A stretch of DNA of 64,000 bases from Clarkia xantiana subsp. parviflora (lineage: Eukaryota; Streptophyta; Magnoliopsida; Myrtales; Onagraceae), in the NCBI GenBank assembly GCA_036873135.1, contig JAPTYO010000015.1, positions 6,038,395 to 6,102,394 of the forward strand. The letters run 5' to 3'. Positions 35,621-47,483 of this stretch are shown one piece after another. The notes beneath the pieces are model-generated. The model did no database searches. It was not told the DNA's origin and saw only the letters and a program-made list of their open reading frames with translations. The position numbers and the translations under genes were made by a program. The stretch's first letter is position 1. Each line of letters starts with the position of its first letter.

Positions 35621-35637
35621 TGGCGCCGTCTGTGGGA
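35621..35637 (+). other. Primer binding site of element C
   Basis: TGGCGCCGTCTGTGGGA, one base after the LTR. The motif is shared with A and B. Confidence 0.8.
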
Positions 35638-35673
35638 ACGAAGCGAAAAGCAAAAATGGATTCTACCTGATCG

Positions 35674-37403
35674 ATGGCTGGCAAGAAAAAGAAGAGACAA
35701 GGACAATCCGGCGGTTCCCGCCACCCTGCTGGAACTCTGAATTCAGAGCTGCCGGAGCGCACTGTTGATCGGAATGATCCTCCCCCTGCTGTTTCCCAAA
35801 CAGGGGGCATCAGGATGATCGCGAAGATTCCATTCGGAACTCGTCGGAAAGCCGGGAAGAGGTCCCGAGGAGGGACCAGGATGCCCCTGCAGGTAGATCT
35901 GACGAAGGCTATGGTGGATGCCATGCCGATATTCCTGGAAACTATGGAGGCTCTCCTGGACCGAAGGGAGGCTGCCAAGAAGAAGGAGGAGGAGTTGCCT
36001 CCGCCTCCGCCGAGAGAAAATCGGAACGGGCAGGAGGCCCAACTCGAGCACCAGGACAAGGGCAAGGAGCCTGCCCTATCGGAGCAGTTCGTGGTCGATG
36101 GGCCTAGGCCTGTGCACCATAGGACCATTCCTCTCAATGGCCCTATCACCCCGATCAAGTGGTGAAGACCGTGAACATTTGTATGGGGGACCAGAAGAAG
36201 ATGATGTCGGAGCTGAGGGATCGATCCACTCATCCCTTTGTTCCTCGATTGGTGAACACCACGGCCCCGCCAGGGCTGGGTATCCCGACAATCAAGGAGT
36301 ATGATGGCGAGGGAGATCCAGTTCGCCATGTCCAGAATCATGTCATGGCTTGTCTAGGCAGAGCCCCGAATGACGACATAGTGTGCGTTTTGTTCCCAGG
36401 CACACTTGGTGAGAGAGCCCTGACGTGGTTCTTCAGCCTTCCCCCAGGGTGCATCTCTAGCTAGACCCAGATGCATGATCGCTTCATCCAGCAGTACCAG
36501 GGTCGTCGACGTCTCCTAAAAAGCGCGAGGTCCCTGGCTGAGGTGGTACAGAGGCCCGACGAATCTCCGACGCATTACTACCAGAGGTACACTACCAACG
36601 TGGCCGAGATTGATGAGGAAATGTCGGAGGGAGAGACCATCCGCACCTTCATTCGGAACCTGACAGCACCATATGGTTCCGACCTGATGCACAGCGTGGC
36701 TGAGAAGGCTGTGTGGAACATGGAGGCGCTGCAGAAGAGGGTGAAGCAGCAAATCGACGTCCAGGAGTCGAAGATAGCTGCCGGAGACCTCGATCCTCCA
36801 AAATCGAACAAGGGGAAGCAGTGGTTCAAGCCCTCGGACGATCGTAGGAGAAAGGATAAACCCGAGAATAGTCGGGGTCGAGGCCGTCCCGATCGAAGGG
36901 AAGACAAGCGTCCCTCGAGGTCGGACAAACGGGAGGACCGTTACACTCCTCTCATTTGCTCCATGGGTGCTGTGTTGGCGGTGATGGACAGAGAGGGTAT
37001 CACTAGGTACCCCCCGAAAAAAGATGGAGAGTTCATTGGAGCCCGCACTGATCGTTATTGTCGATTTCATCGTGCCAACGGTCACGACACTAACCATTGT
37101 TGGGAGTTGAAGAAAGAGATTGAGAAGCTGATCCAGAAAGGGAAGCTCAAGGAATTTGTGGCTGGACAAAGGAGCCGATCCCATTCCCGGTCCCGATCGC
37201 GGTCCCGTTCCCGATCCCGCGGTCGGTCCCCGAAGAAAGATAAGCCTGAGTCTTCCAATGCCCGCAAGGAGAAGAGGGGGACAATTAATGTGATTCATGG
37301 AGGACTTGCTGCGGGAGGAGATACCACGGCATCTCGGGAAGTCTATGCTTCTCGGATCCCTATTGCTGTGGTGCTGGGCAAGAGGCCCGAAATTGGACTC
37401 TGA
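35674..37403 (+). pseudogene. Tat gag of element C, frameshifted
   Basis: The frame opens at ATG 35674 (MAGKKKKRQ) soon after the primer site. It runs to a shift near 36160 and continues at 36159-36464. After a TAG at 36462 (a tryptophan position in related gags, to judge from the surrounding SxTQMHDRF) it goes on to 37403. Visible parts are a basic N-terminus, a proline/glutamate-rich linker, the retrotransposon gag core (PTIKEYDGEGDPVRHV, FIQQYQGRR, ESPTHYYQRY), and an atypical zinc motif (YCRFHRANGHDTNHCWEL, 37055-37108). An Arg-Ser repeat and INVIHGGLAAGGD close it. That last motif is the point at which pol of A and B begins. Gag forms the particle. This copy is not intact. Confidence 0.85.
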
Positions 37404-37411
37404 AAGAAGAA

Positions 37412-40400
37412 ATGGTGATTCCCTTCTCAGCAGAGGACCTGATAGGTGTGGAGACCCCGCACGATGATGCTTTGGTCGATGAACGTGGACGGGTACGAGA
37501 TGAAGCGGATCTTGGTAGATGGAGGGAGCTCCTCCGATATTTTGTTCATGGACGCATTGCAGGCCATGGGGAAAACCAAGAAGGACTTGAAGCCTGCGGA
37601 CTTCCCGATGGTCGAATTTTCTGGCTCTACCTCTTACCCGGTGGGGATGATTACCTTACCGGTCGAGTTCGGAAGTGGTTGGAAGTCGGAGAAGAGGAAC
37701 GTAGAGTTCGTGGTGGTCGAGTCGGCGGGGACTTACAATGCCATCATCGGGAGGACTACCATCAACCCGCTGGGGGCAGTTGCTTCAACTGTCCATCAGA
37801 AGCTGAAGTTCCCGACTGACCACGGAATCGGGGAGGTCCAGGGCGATCAGGTGGCCTCCAGGAAGTGCTATGTCAATGCCACTCGAAGGAGGAATCAGGA
37901 GGCTATGACTGTCCTCCAAACTGACGCTGATCCCCGAGAGGAGTTTGGGCGTCCCGCCCCGATGGAAGATTTGAAGGAGGTCGAGATTGATGGACCTCAG
38001 AGGAAGGTGAAAATCGGGTCCGCTCTGACTGAGGAGACGGCTCGAGAATTGATCGATCTGTTGAAAGAATTCAAGGAGCTATTTGCCTGGTCCCCAAGTG
38101 ACATGCCAGGAATCAGCCCTGATGTGATTACTCACGAGTTGAAGATTGATCCCGCGATCAAGCCGATTACACAGAGAAGGCGCCCGATGGGTGCCGACAA
38201 GAAGATTGCGATCCAGCAAGAGGTGGGCAGGTTGCTCGATGCTGGATTCATTAAGGAGCTCCGATTCCAGACCTGGGTCGCCAACCCAGTCCTGGTGAAG
38301 AAGAGCAATGGCAAATGGCGGATGTGTGTTGATTTTCGCGACCTGAACAGAGCATGCTCAAAGGATTGCTATCCGCTCCCGAGGATCGACCAGCTGGTGG
38401 ATGCCACATCGGGACATGAGTTGCTGAGCTTTATGGATGCCTACTCCGGCTATAATCAGATCAAAATGTCCAAGGAGGATTCCCCCCACACTGCTTTTTA
38501 TGCTGATAGTGACATCTATCATTATGATGTTATGCCCTTTGGACTGATCAATGCAGGTGCGACTTACCAGAGGATGGTGAACAAGCTGTTCGAGGATATG
38601 CTGGGGAAAACAATGGAGGCCTATGTGGACGATATGCTGGTGAAGTCCCGACAGGCCAAGGATCATGTTCACAACTTGGCCACGACGTTTGAGCGGATGA
38701 GGCTTCATCAGGTTCGCTTGAACCCGACCAAGTGTGCCTTCGGAGTGCACTCAGGGAAGTTTTTGGGCTTCATGGTGAGCCAGAGGGGAATTGAGGTGAA
38801 CCCTGAGAAGCTGAACGCGATCGAGGAGATGAAGTCCCCAACGGACCATCGTGTGGTGCAGGTGCTGAATGGCCGGTTGGCCGCGATGAATCGCTTCCTG
38901 TCCAAGGTAAGCGACCGATCCATGCCATTCTTCGAAGTGCTGAGGGCCAATAAAAAGTTTGAGTGGACTGCCAAGTGCGAAGAGGCGTTCCAGGCACTCA
39001 AGTAGCACCTCTGCCCCCTCCCGCCACTGGCGAAGCCCATCCCAGGCGAGCCACTCTATCTGTATTTGGCTGTTTCTGAATTTGCTGTTAGCTCTGTCTT
39101 AGTGAAAATTGTAGAGGGTAGCCAAGTCCTCGTCTATTATGTAAGCAAGGCACTCGCCAAATCTGAAATGAATTATCCCGCCGTTGAGAAGTATCTCTAT
39201 GCGTTGATTGTTACTGCTCGGAAGCTGAGGCCTTACTTCCACGCGCATGAGATTACCGTTTTGACGAATCAGCCCTTGAAACATTTTTTGAACGACCTGA
39301 TGCGTCGGGGAGATTAGTGAAATGGGCAGTCGAGCTTAGTGAGTTCCGCATTCACTTTGCTCCGAGAACGGCTATTAAGGGCCAGGCGTTGGCAGATTTC
39401 ATAGCAGAGTCTACAGCCCCCGATCTAGAAGAAGCGGGCCCTGTAGAGGGGGCAACTGTGGAAGTCCCGATAACAGAGCAGCCAGAACAACCCGACGCCG
39501 AAAATACTTGGGAGATGTATACCGATGGCTCCTCAAATTCAGAAGGATCGGGAGCAGGTTTCGTACTGATACCACCAGACGGAGGTGAACCCCTCCGATA
39601 TGCCTTGGCCTTGACATTTAGGGCCACCAACAATGAAGCTGAATACGAGGCTCTCATCACCGGCCTCAAGATTTCTAAAGGAACGGGAGTTGGTCACTTA
39701 AAGGTGAAGTGCGATGCTAGCCTTATTGTGAACCAAGTCTAGGGGCGATACGAAGCAAAGAGCCCGATGATGAAAAAATACCTTCGGGAGGTGCAAACCT
39801 TGAAGGAGAGTTTCAAGAGCTTCGATATTGAGGCGATCCCGAGGGAGGATAATGTGGAAGCAGATGCCTTGAGCAAGTTCGCCTTGGGGGCACCCCTCGA
39901 TGAAAGTCGGAAGGTGCACTTCTTGGAGAAAGTGATCCTGTCAACCACTGATCAATCAGAGGTATGTGCCATCGAGACCGGATCGGAGGAACCCACTTGG
40001 ATGACCCCGATAGATGCGTACCTGGCTACGGGGGCAGTCCCCGATGATGAAGTAGCAGCTGGCAAATTACGACGAATTGCGCCCAATTATGTGGTGGTGG
40101 ATAATCAGCTGTACAAAAAGGGGTATCTAACTCCTTATCTGAAATGCGTGGCCGAGCCCGACACAGGTCGGATCCTTAGGGAGGTGCACGAAGGATATTT
40201 AGCTTGTCATGAAGGGGCCCGATCCATCGTGAGGAAAGTGCTGAACCTGGGCTATTACTGGCCCTCGATGAACAAGGAGGCAACGATGCTAGTCCGATCC
40301 TGTGACGCCTGCCAGAAGTACGCCCCGAATATCTTGGCTCCAGATGCCGATTTGACGTCATCAAGAGTGCTTGGCCCTTTGTGCAATGGGGAATCGACTT

Positions 40401-41228
40401 GGTGGGACCCCTTCCAGTTGCAAAAGGTCAGTGCCGATATTTAATTGTGGCTATTGATTATTTCTCGAAATGGATAGAAGTTAAGGCATTGGCCAAGACA
40501 ACGGGGAACCATATCCTCAAATTCCTCCAGACCCATATCATATCCCGATACGGGATCCCCAAGGTGGTGATCAGCGATAATGGCCCCCCGTTTAACGGGG
40601 CCCAGTGGAAGGAGTACTTAGAGGAACTGAAAATTGAGAATCAGACAGCCTCTGTCCGTCATGCTCGAACCAATGGACAGGTGGAATCAGCCAACAAGAT
40701 CGTGATGGACGGCCTGAAGAAGAGGTCCATGCATTGAAGGGCAAATGACTGGATGAGCTGGAAAATGTGCTTTGGGCTGTTAGAACGACACCCAAACGAT
40801 CAACTGGGGAGACTCCATTTGGCCTGGTTTATGGTACGGAAGCAGTTGCTCCCATCGAAATAGCTGTGGCATCCCATCGGACGAGGTATTATGAACCTCT
40901 GTCGAATGATGAAATGAGGCGTCTGGACTTGGACTTGGTCGAAGAGAAGAGGCGGAGTGCCGAGGAGGTCCAGGCTCGGATGCGCTTGGCAACGACACGA
41001 TATTATAATCGACGAGTCAAGTCTCAACAGTTCTTTGTCGGGGAACTGGTCTGGCGTCGGAACGAATTTACCCTTTTGGATCGGATCAACAAGATGTCAC
41101 CAAAATGGGAAGGACCTTATAAGGTCGTGGGGATGCCAGCTCGAAACGCGTATAAGTTGGAAGACCTCGATGGCAATGTGTTGAAGCATTCTTTTAGTGG
41201 CGGACACTTGAAGAAATGTCATGCTTGA
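37412..41228 (+). pseudogene. Tat pol polyprotein of element C, degenerate
   Basis: Protease (VDGGSSSD) follows a shift near 37450. Reverse transcriptase carries AYVDDMLVKS and FGLINAGATYQRM. RNase H follows a TAG at 39003. The second RNase H (MYTDGSSNSEGSG, NNEAEYEAL) has shifted frame near 39310 and a TAG at 39740. Integrase has a zinc-binding part, then a shift near 40380, then WGIDLVGPLP, SDNGPPF and NGQVESANK. After another shift near 40735 the C-terminal GPYKVVG region ends at 41228. Unlike A, the integrase Asp, Asp, Glu residues are all present. Identity to B is clearly below that between A and B, so C is a separate Tat family. Confidence 0.87.
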
Positions 41229-41462
41229 TGTTAAGTCGCCTTCAGTGGTGCATTAAGTCGCCTTCAGTGGTGCAAGTTGTTAAGTCGCCTTCAGTGGTGC
41301 ATTAAGTCGCCTTCAGTGGTGCAAGTTGTTAAGTCGCCTTCAATGGTGCAAATTGTTAAGTCGCCTTCAGTGGTGCAAGTTGTTAAGTCGCCTTCAGTGG
41401 TGCAAGTTGTTTACTAAGTCTCCTTCAGTGGTGCAAGTTGTTTATTAAGTCGCCTTCAGTGG
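41229..41462 (+). repeat. Minisatellite in the 3' region of C, left part
   Basis: Eight or more units of about 20-31 bases, core AAGTCGCCTTCAGTGGTGCA, often followed by AGTTGTT. The array begins directly after the pol stop and is cut by element B, which duplicated AGTGG. It resumes at 52327. Tandem arrays in this region are known for Tat and Ogre elements as a source of satellites. Confidence 0.9.
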
Positions 41463-42301
41463 TGTTTCGACCGAGTTATTGCGGGTTGCCCGCGGAATAG
41501 CTCGTCGAAGTCTTCGGGTTGGGTGCGAGCCAAGTTCGTCCTCTAAAGTCGCGTGCGGGCCTTAGCTTCGTCTTCTGATCGGCAATAAGTCCTTTGGGCT
41601 CTCTGGAAGATCGTCTGTCTGCACCTGCGAGAGGAGCATTACCAAGCAGTCCCCATGGAGAGGGGGGGGGGGGTGCTTGGTGCGCTCGCTCCGACGATCA
41701 ACATTAGTCGACTTCTAGAGAGAGAAAGAGTGGGTTTTCTAGAGAGAGGTCAGAGCTTTTCCCATTCTCACCCAAAGTGATTTTTTGAATGCCTTGAAAA
41801 TGTTTACCCCCAAGGTGGCTATTTATAGGCCATCTTGGACCGTAAACCGGTTTTGACCCGGTTCAGTGTGGAAATGTGAACCGGGATGTAGGGGAGAGCT
41901 TTGGGAAAAGGGACTCTGACGCGCGTCTCCGGCGGCTGTCACGAGCGGGACGCGCACGCCTTTGAAACATAAGTCTCGGACACATAGGAGTTAGTTAAAA
42001 ATCGAGTCTCCTATACGTTCGAGACAAAATGGGGGGTGTACGCGACACCCCCCCGGGGGTTGAGCTTACCCGGAATTCCGGATAAGCCTAGGTTTACCCT
42101 TCCGGATAAGCTTAGCTTACCCGGAATTTCCGGGTAAGCCTAGGTTTACCCTTCCGGGTAAGCCCCCCGGGGATGTCGGGCAAGTTCGCGACTTGCCCGG
42201 TTTCCCCCGGTTAGCTCGAAATTGGGGAATCGTAAAGGGTCTTGCGCGTGTATGAGGTCCGAATAATTAAAACCGAGCCCGAATCATGCGTATGTCCATC
42301 A
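41463..42301 (-). repeat. 3' LTR of element B
   Basis: 839 bp, minus strand. It has a palindromic array at about 42063-42163 in which GGTTTACCCTTCCGG units replace some of the CTTACCCGGAATTCCGGG units of the other LTR. Confidence 0.9.
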
Positions 42302-42343
42302 CTTGCCCCCGAGTTAAATAATGGCTTGACCTTTGTTTAACTC
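42302..42343 (-). promoter_or_regulatory. Polypurine tract of B with adjacent hairpin
   Basis: Minus strand: GAGTTAAA (42343-42336), a 17-base loop, TTTAACTC (42318-42311), then GGGGGCAAG (42310-42302) and the LTR. Stem and tract are as in A; the loop differs. Confidence 0.7.
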
Positions 42344-44171
42344 TATTCTAAGATAGGGTATACGCGTGATTCGGGTCGTCTGCTCACCTCGAGTTTTGAC
42401 CTACCAAGGGTGGATACGTGCGGCTCGGACGAGTTCCTTGCCTTAGTTTTTTGGGGTGGTCACGCTTGATAACTGCACAAAGGGTTAGTAGCGCGACGGA
42501 CTACAAGTAATATGGAAAATGTGATTGTTGGGAGAATTAGGGCGCGAGCGCACATGAAATCTTTCGGGTTTGCAAGGTGATCAAATAAACATGGAATGCT
42601 CTTGTTACGACTAATTGTACCAAAATAATAATAACTCATGAAAATTTTGGCAAAACGTTTTTCATGCAGTATGATGGTTTCCGGGAGCCCGTCGTCCGAG
42701 ACGGCCGTCTTGACGGCGAGGCGACGGTTTTAGTGAATGATGCAATGCCAGGTTTGGAAAATCACATGTAACGGGCGTAATACGAAAAATCATAAACATA
42801 GCGTTTTCAAAAAGTTGAGAACATTTGAAATGACTTAGTTAAATTTAGCTAAGTCATTTGATGGTTAAAACCCAAGCTATCAACAACTTTAAAAAATGAA
42901 GGGTGGATGAGAGTGTACCTCTTGGATGTATGGTACTTACTATGTTGTGTAGTCCACCTCCTTCATGATAGTTTATAAAACTATCAATATTTGAATTGGT
43001 TGTGGTGAGAGTTTTGGAGGGGCTAAGGTAGTGATTTTAGGAATTCACTTTAGGGTGCTAGTGAGACCCCATTTCGGCCGGCCACCACCAGGAGCACCAC
43101 CGGCGAGGTCAGGGCGGTCCAGCGGCGGCGGGGCGGCGGCGGGAGCGGCGGCGGTAGCGGGCGGCGGCTGCACCTTTCGCGGGTTGATTTCGAGCTCGAT
43201 TCGACCCGGTTTCGAGTCCTTCTTGTCGAGCATCGATTGGTAACGTCCTCCCCTCCCTTTTCTTGATGTTAATTAGACCTTTAGGGCTGCACATTTGAAT
43301 TTCAATAAGGTGCATGGTAGGTGTTTGATGAAATGCCTAAGTGAAACTTTGGCTTGATTTTCAAAATTTGTTTTTGGCTAAGCTCTAAATGTAGATAGAT
43401 ATAGTTAAGGATAGTGAACTCCGTTTGTGAAGAGGTCCCTAGGTTCCGATCAACCTAGAGGGAATCGTGGAGGTTCAAAATCGGACTTATTCGAGCGAAA
43501 AGTTCGACTCTTTGTATCTTGATATGGGTGGCTTGATATGATGTCCCCTATTGTGATAATGCCCCCTTGATTGTTTGTGAGTGGATAGCCATGCCCCCGG
43601 AGTTTAGATGATTGTTTGGTAGTTCGCGTTCATTAGTGGCTTAGTTGACCCGAGTGTTCTTCGGATTGCTCGGGGAGGGGTAAGTCTCCCTGTGACACGT
43701 TACGGGCTTTCTTAAGTGCATTTGAACTGCTTGTATGTGACCCCGGAGCCTTGAGCCGTTTTGGGGATAAAATTTGATCGAAATGTGGTCGGATGGCATT
43801 TTGGTAATTATAACCAACTTTGCATGTCTTTGATTTCTTTAGCTCTTGAACTTGTCGCTTTGTAGAGCGCTTGAATACCTGTGTCATATTGCACAAATGT
43901 ATGAAAATTTGATTAGTAGGTGGCCTAGGCCTTTGATGAGCGTAAGGATTTTTGACTCCCGAGCGGGAGGGTCCCTAGCTGTTTGCTCGCGGACAGTTGG
44001 TCCGTTGGGTTGGATATCCTTGCAAAGGACTTTGATGAATGTGGTTGCTGTGTTGCCTTGGTTTTTGATTGAGTTGTGTATGGTTTTGCAGGGCTTGGTT
44101 GACGGGCTCGCAGGCGCACGACTTTGATACTTAGAAATTTTCTCAGAAACTGTCACTCCCGAACTGCTGAA
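42344..44171 (+). promoter_or_regulatory. Leader of the intact antisense gene in B
   Basis: Matches 9431-11237 of A. It has a TATA-like palindrome GATAGTTTATAAAACTATC (42967-42985) and a GC-rich segment with (GGC)n at about 43075-43170. A possible donor, ATTG|GTAACG, lies at 43239/43240 and an acceptor, GGTTTTGCAG, ends at 44091. They would define an 852-bp 5' untranslated intron. The 80 bases after it lead to ATG 44172. The 90-codon frames in this region, on either strand, are not kept between A and B. Confidence 0.45.
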
Positions 44172-46605
44172 ATGAGTGAGTCTCCCGATCCCCTTCTTTG
44201 CACATATTATTTTTCTTATGATGGTTTGGAGATAAGCGAGGACACCCCCCTTTTACTTCGACTCGATTTTCCCGGGACAGGTGCTAGCCATGAAGCCGTT
44301 GCGATGACTCAGACCTATCCTCCCAATCGTATCACGACTGAGGAGTTTGTGGAGAGCGTAGATAAGTCGGGGGTCTGTCCTCTTTCTGAAGCGTTCTTCC
44401 CGTTTGACGTATGTAAGGATGTCGAGGTCGGCTCAGTTACCGTCCCTCCTGTGGACCTAGATGTAGTTTACACGGGACAGATAGAGGAGGGTTTGCGTTT
44501 TCCTTACTGCAGGGATCTTGTCCGCTTATGTCGTTACTTCCGCATCTCGCCCCTTAATTTCTCCCCTGCTGCTTTTCACGCGTGGACCTGTTTTCGCATT
44601 CAGTGTCACAAGCACTCATGGGCTTATTCCTTGATTCTCTTCCGGACCTTCTACCGCCTGGAGCGACGAGACAAATCGGGGTTGTCCACCTTCTGTAGTC
44701 GGTGGCCTTGCCTTTCCTCTTTTAACCTTGGGGGCGCCAAGTGGAAGCCGAGCGGGCGGTTCGCCACCCCTTACCCTCGTTCTCAGGAATGGCAAAATCA
44801 TTATTTCTTTGTGAGCGACGTCGGGACTAAGTGGGAGACGTGTCATGTCTTGGAGCGTGATCCTGTTCCTTCCTTATCCGAGTATACCCCTCAGGATGAG
44901 AAGGCCTTTCGCGAGATCTTTCGCGACAATCAGGCGGGGGTTATAGTCCCTTTGACTCAGGGTTCTGAAGAGGAGTTGTTTGCCGCCGGCATCATCGTAT
45001 CTTCTTCCCCGAGTGTCTTGGTATGCTTTCGAATTTTTATAACCTTGTCTTATGTTATTCTGTAGGTTGGTTTCTTAACAAGCAGCCGGCCTTGCAGACT
45101 GATGCTGCGCGAGGGCTCCCTGTTGCTGTTCCGGCCCCTGCTGACGGGTCTCGTCATGGGCGAGGAAAAGGACCTATGGGTAGGGTACTTCTTCCTTTTT
45201 ATCGTTTTCAGCTGTATTCTGTTTGTAGTTCCAACGTTTTCTTTTTCCTGCTTGTAGGTCGTACATCTGCTGAGAGGGAGCGGTCGGAACCCGTTGTTGA
45301 CTCTTCTCGGCGCCCCTCCACTAAGAGGACCGATGTTGCGGCGCGTGCCTCGGGTGATCCCAAGCGCTCGAGAGTTGAGGGGACGTCTGTCTTGCCTTCT
45401 CGTGATAAGAGGAAGCAAGTTGCCGAGCGCGTTCCTCCTGCCCCCGGGCCGAGGCATGGGACGGCGGACGAGGTCCCCCGTATGTCCTTACGTGACAAGA
45501 GGAAGCATGTTGGTGAGCGCGTCCCTCCTGTCCCCGAGCCGATGCATGTGACGGCAGAGGAGGTTCTCCCTGTATCAGGTGTGCGAAATCTCTTTTTATG
45601 TACTTAGCATATTTTGCTTGTACGGTTGCTTATGTTTGTGCTTTGCAGATATCCCTCCACTTCCTTCGCTTCGCAGAAGTGATCTTGTTCGTCGCTTTGA
45701 ACGTGACGTCACAGATGGTGTGTGGGTGCCCTATTCGGGTACGCGCCTTCGTTTTCCTAAGGATGCGTCCTTGAGCATTCCTGAAGTTGGCGTTCGGGTG
45801 GTGCAGAGGTCTGTTCCTCCTGCAGACCGGAAGGAGTGCCCCCCGAATTCTGCTAGTGCGCGCGCCTTTGTGGAGGAGAACATCGGGGTCTTCGCTCCGG
45901 TGAATGTTTATTCTTCTTAGAATTGATTCGTTCATTGTTGCACTTGTTTTGATAGTTGTACTCTTTTTGATGCAGGTTAATGCTGATATTGCCAACTTAT
46001 CATCTTTTGTTATCGAGCTGTCTGATGAGAAAGATCAGCTTCTGGAGAGCCATGAGGAGCTAGTTAAAGAGCAAGTCTCTTTGACTGAAGATGCGAAAGG
46101 CCATGCTGGTGAGCTTCTCATACTATCTGAAGCGCTTGCCTCGAGTCAGGCTCGCGTTGCCGAGATTCGAGATCAGCTGTCTGCTGTGAAAGGACGGATG
46201 GCCCTTCGGGAGGGGGTGCGGGCTGCCGAGTTGCAAAAGGCGAGGGAGGACGGTATTTCGGAAGGCAAGGCCGGCGCTTTTAAGCGGTATCCTCAGAGTG
46301 AGCCTTTCCTTTCCGCCGTTCAGGCGAGTTATGAGTCTTTGAAGAAGGAGTTTCTTGATGACTTCGTTCCCCTAATGCATCGTCTTGCCCCCCATTTTCC
46401 CTTTGAGAAATTGGATACTCCTGGTGTGATTGGTTTGAGTGATTTGGGGGGGGCTTCCACTCTTCAGGTGGAGGACACCATTAGTGCAGATGGTGAGCCG
46501 ATGTTTAGCTTTGAGCGGGATGCTGATATCTTTGGTGATACTCCTGCCTGTGATCCCTTTGCGACTGAGGACTACGATGTTGATGTGCGGCATCTCCTTG
46601 ACTAG
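44172..46605 (+). CDS. Intact five-exon antisense gene carried by element B
   Basis: Exons are 44172-45020, 45098-45179, 45258-45578, 45649-45899 and 45976-46605. The introns are 77, 78, 70 and 76 bp, all GT...AG, ending in CTTGCAG, CTTGTAG, TTTGCAG and GATGCAG. The exons sum to 2,133 bases, exactly 711 codons, with no internal stop: a 710-residue protein. Residues 1-283 resemble the family called putative gypsy type transposon (PF04195): FSYDGLEISEDTP, LRFPYCRDLVRLCRYF, FHAWTCFRIQ. Residues about 315-415 are basic, with a tandem duplication around RDKRKQVAERVPP and RDKRKHVGERVPP that may act as a nuclear signal. Residues about 502-620 are charged and probably coiled coil (ELSDEKDQLLESHEELVKEQ). 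The C-terminus is acidic (PFATEDYDVDVRHLLD). The start is the first ATG after an in-frame TGA. Role unknown; an effect on expression or packaging of the element is only a guess. Confidence 0.8.
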
Positions 46606-47483
46606 GTCAATATGGACCCTTTTTGTGTTTGTTTGTTCCTTTGCATGCGTAGTATTTTGGCGAAGGACTTGTTTAGGGCTTGCCTGTCGTTTGATGTTTG
46701 GATTTGCTATCGTAGACCTGTTTGATCTTATATATATATGCTTGACATGAATGCATTAGATAGATGTGATAACTGAATTTCTCCTTGTTATTTTAGTTAT
46801 AACATAGGATAGTAAAGTGGGGATAGATTAGTACGTCCGACCCTTGCATTTGTTTGCGAGGGAGGATTCCTAATGATCTGCTTATCCCCCGACTTTTTGC
46901 AAGGATGTGAATAGATTAGTACGTTCACATCCTTGTATTGTGGCGAAGTGTGGATAGATTAGTACGTCCGACACTTGCATTTGTTTGCGAGGGAGGATTC
47001 CTAATGATCCGCTTATCCCCCGACTTTTTGCAAGGATGTGAATAGATTAGTACGTTCACATCCTTGTATTGTGGCGAAGTGTGGATAGATTAGTATGTCT
47101 GACACTTGCATTTGTTTGCGAGAGAGGATTCCTAATGATCCGCTTATCCCCCGACTTTTTGCAAGGATGTGAATAGATTAGTACGTTCACATCCTTGTTG
47201 AAGATATTTCAACTCCTTGTACGCGTCGAACGTCCTTTGCTTTGGTTTGTAGTGATGAGCCTTGTATGGGTTGGCTTGTTGTCACTGTTGTTGTTTTGGT
47301 GCCTTGGTTGTAAGCTTAGGCGTTGTATCACGGGTTAATAGTGTGCCTACAAGAGACATTAATTTTGTTAGACATAACTTCATTTGATACGCTAGTATGG
47401 AGTTACACATCTCCTTCTTTTGAAGTAATGAGTACTAAAGAGCTTGATACGACAGCTTTTAGTTTTATGGTTTCCTTTCTTGT
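46606..47483. repeat. Convergent intergenic region of B with three 131-bp hairpin repeats
   Basis: Units start GGATAGATTAGTACGTCCGA at 46821 and 46952; the third, at 47083, reads GTATGTCTGA. Each holds CAAGGATGTGAA and TTCACATCCTTG, a 12-bp inverted repeat with a loop of about 12 bases. Both strands would fold. The array lies between the two convergent 3' ends, so a shared termination or processing role is plausible but unproven. Confidence 0.8.

Noticed and set aside
35535..36341. 268-codon minus-strand frame
   Set aside because: Shadow of the first part of gag and the LTR end. It crosses the primer binding site.
36516..37298. 260-codon minus-strand frame
   Set aside because: Shadow of gag of element C, opened by its GC-rich codons. 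No domain and no splice or promoter context.
43031..43243. Gly/Ala/Pro-rich open frames on both strands
   Set aside because: They result from the (GGC)n segment of the antisense-gene leader and are not kept in A at 10180-10260.
45021..45065. A 45-bp intron as the first intron of the antisense gene
   Set aside because: GT and AG are present and the frame would stay open, but 45 bp is too short for plant splicing. The acceptor at 45097 gives 77 bp, like the other three introns.
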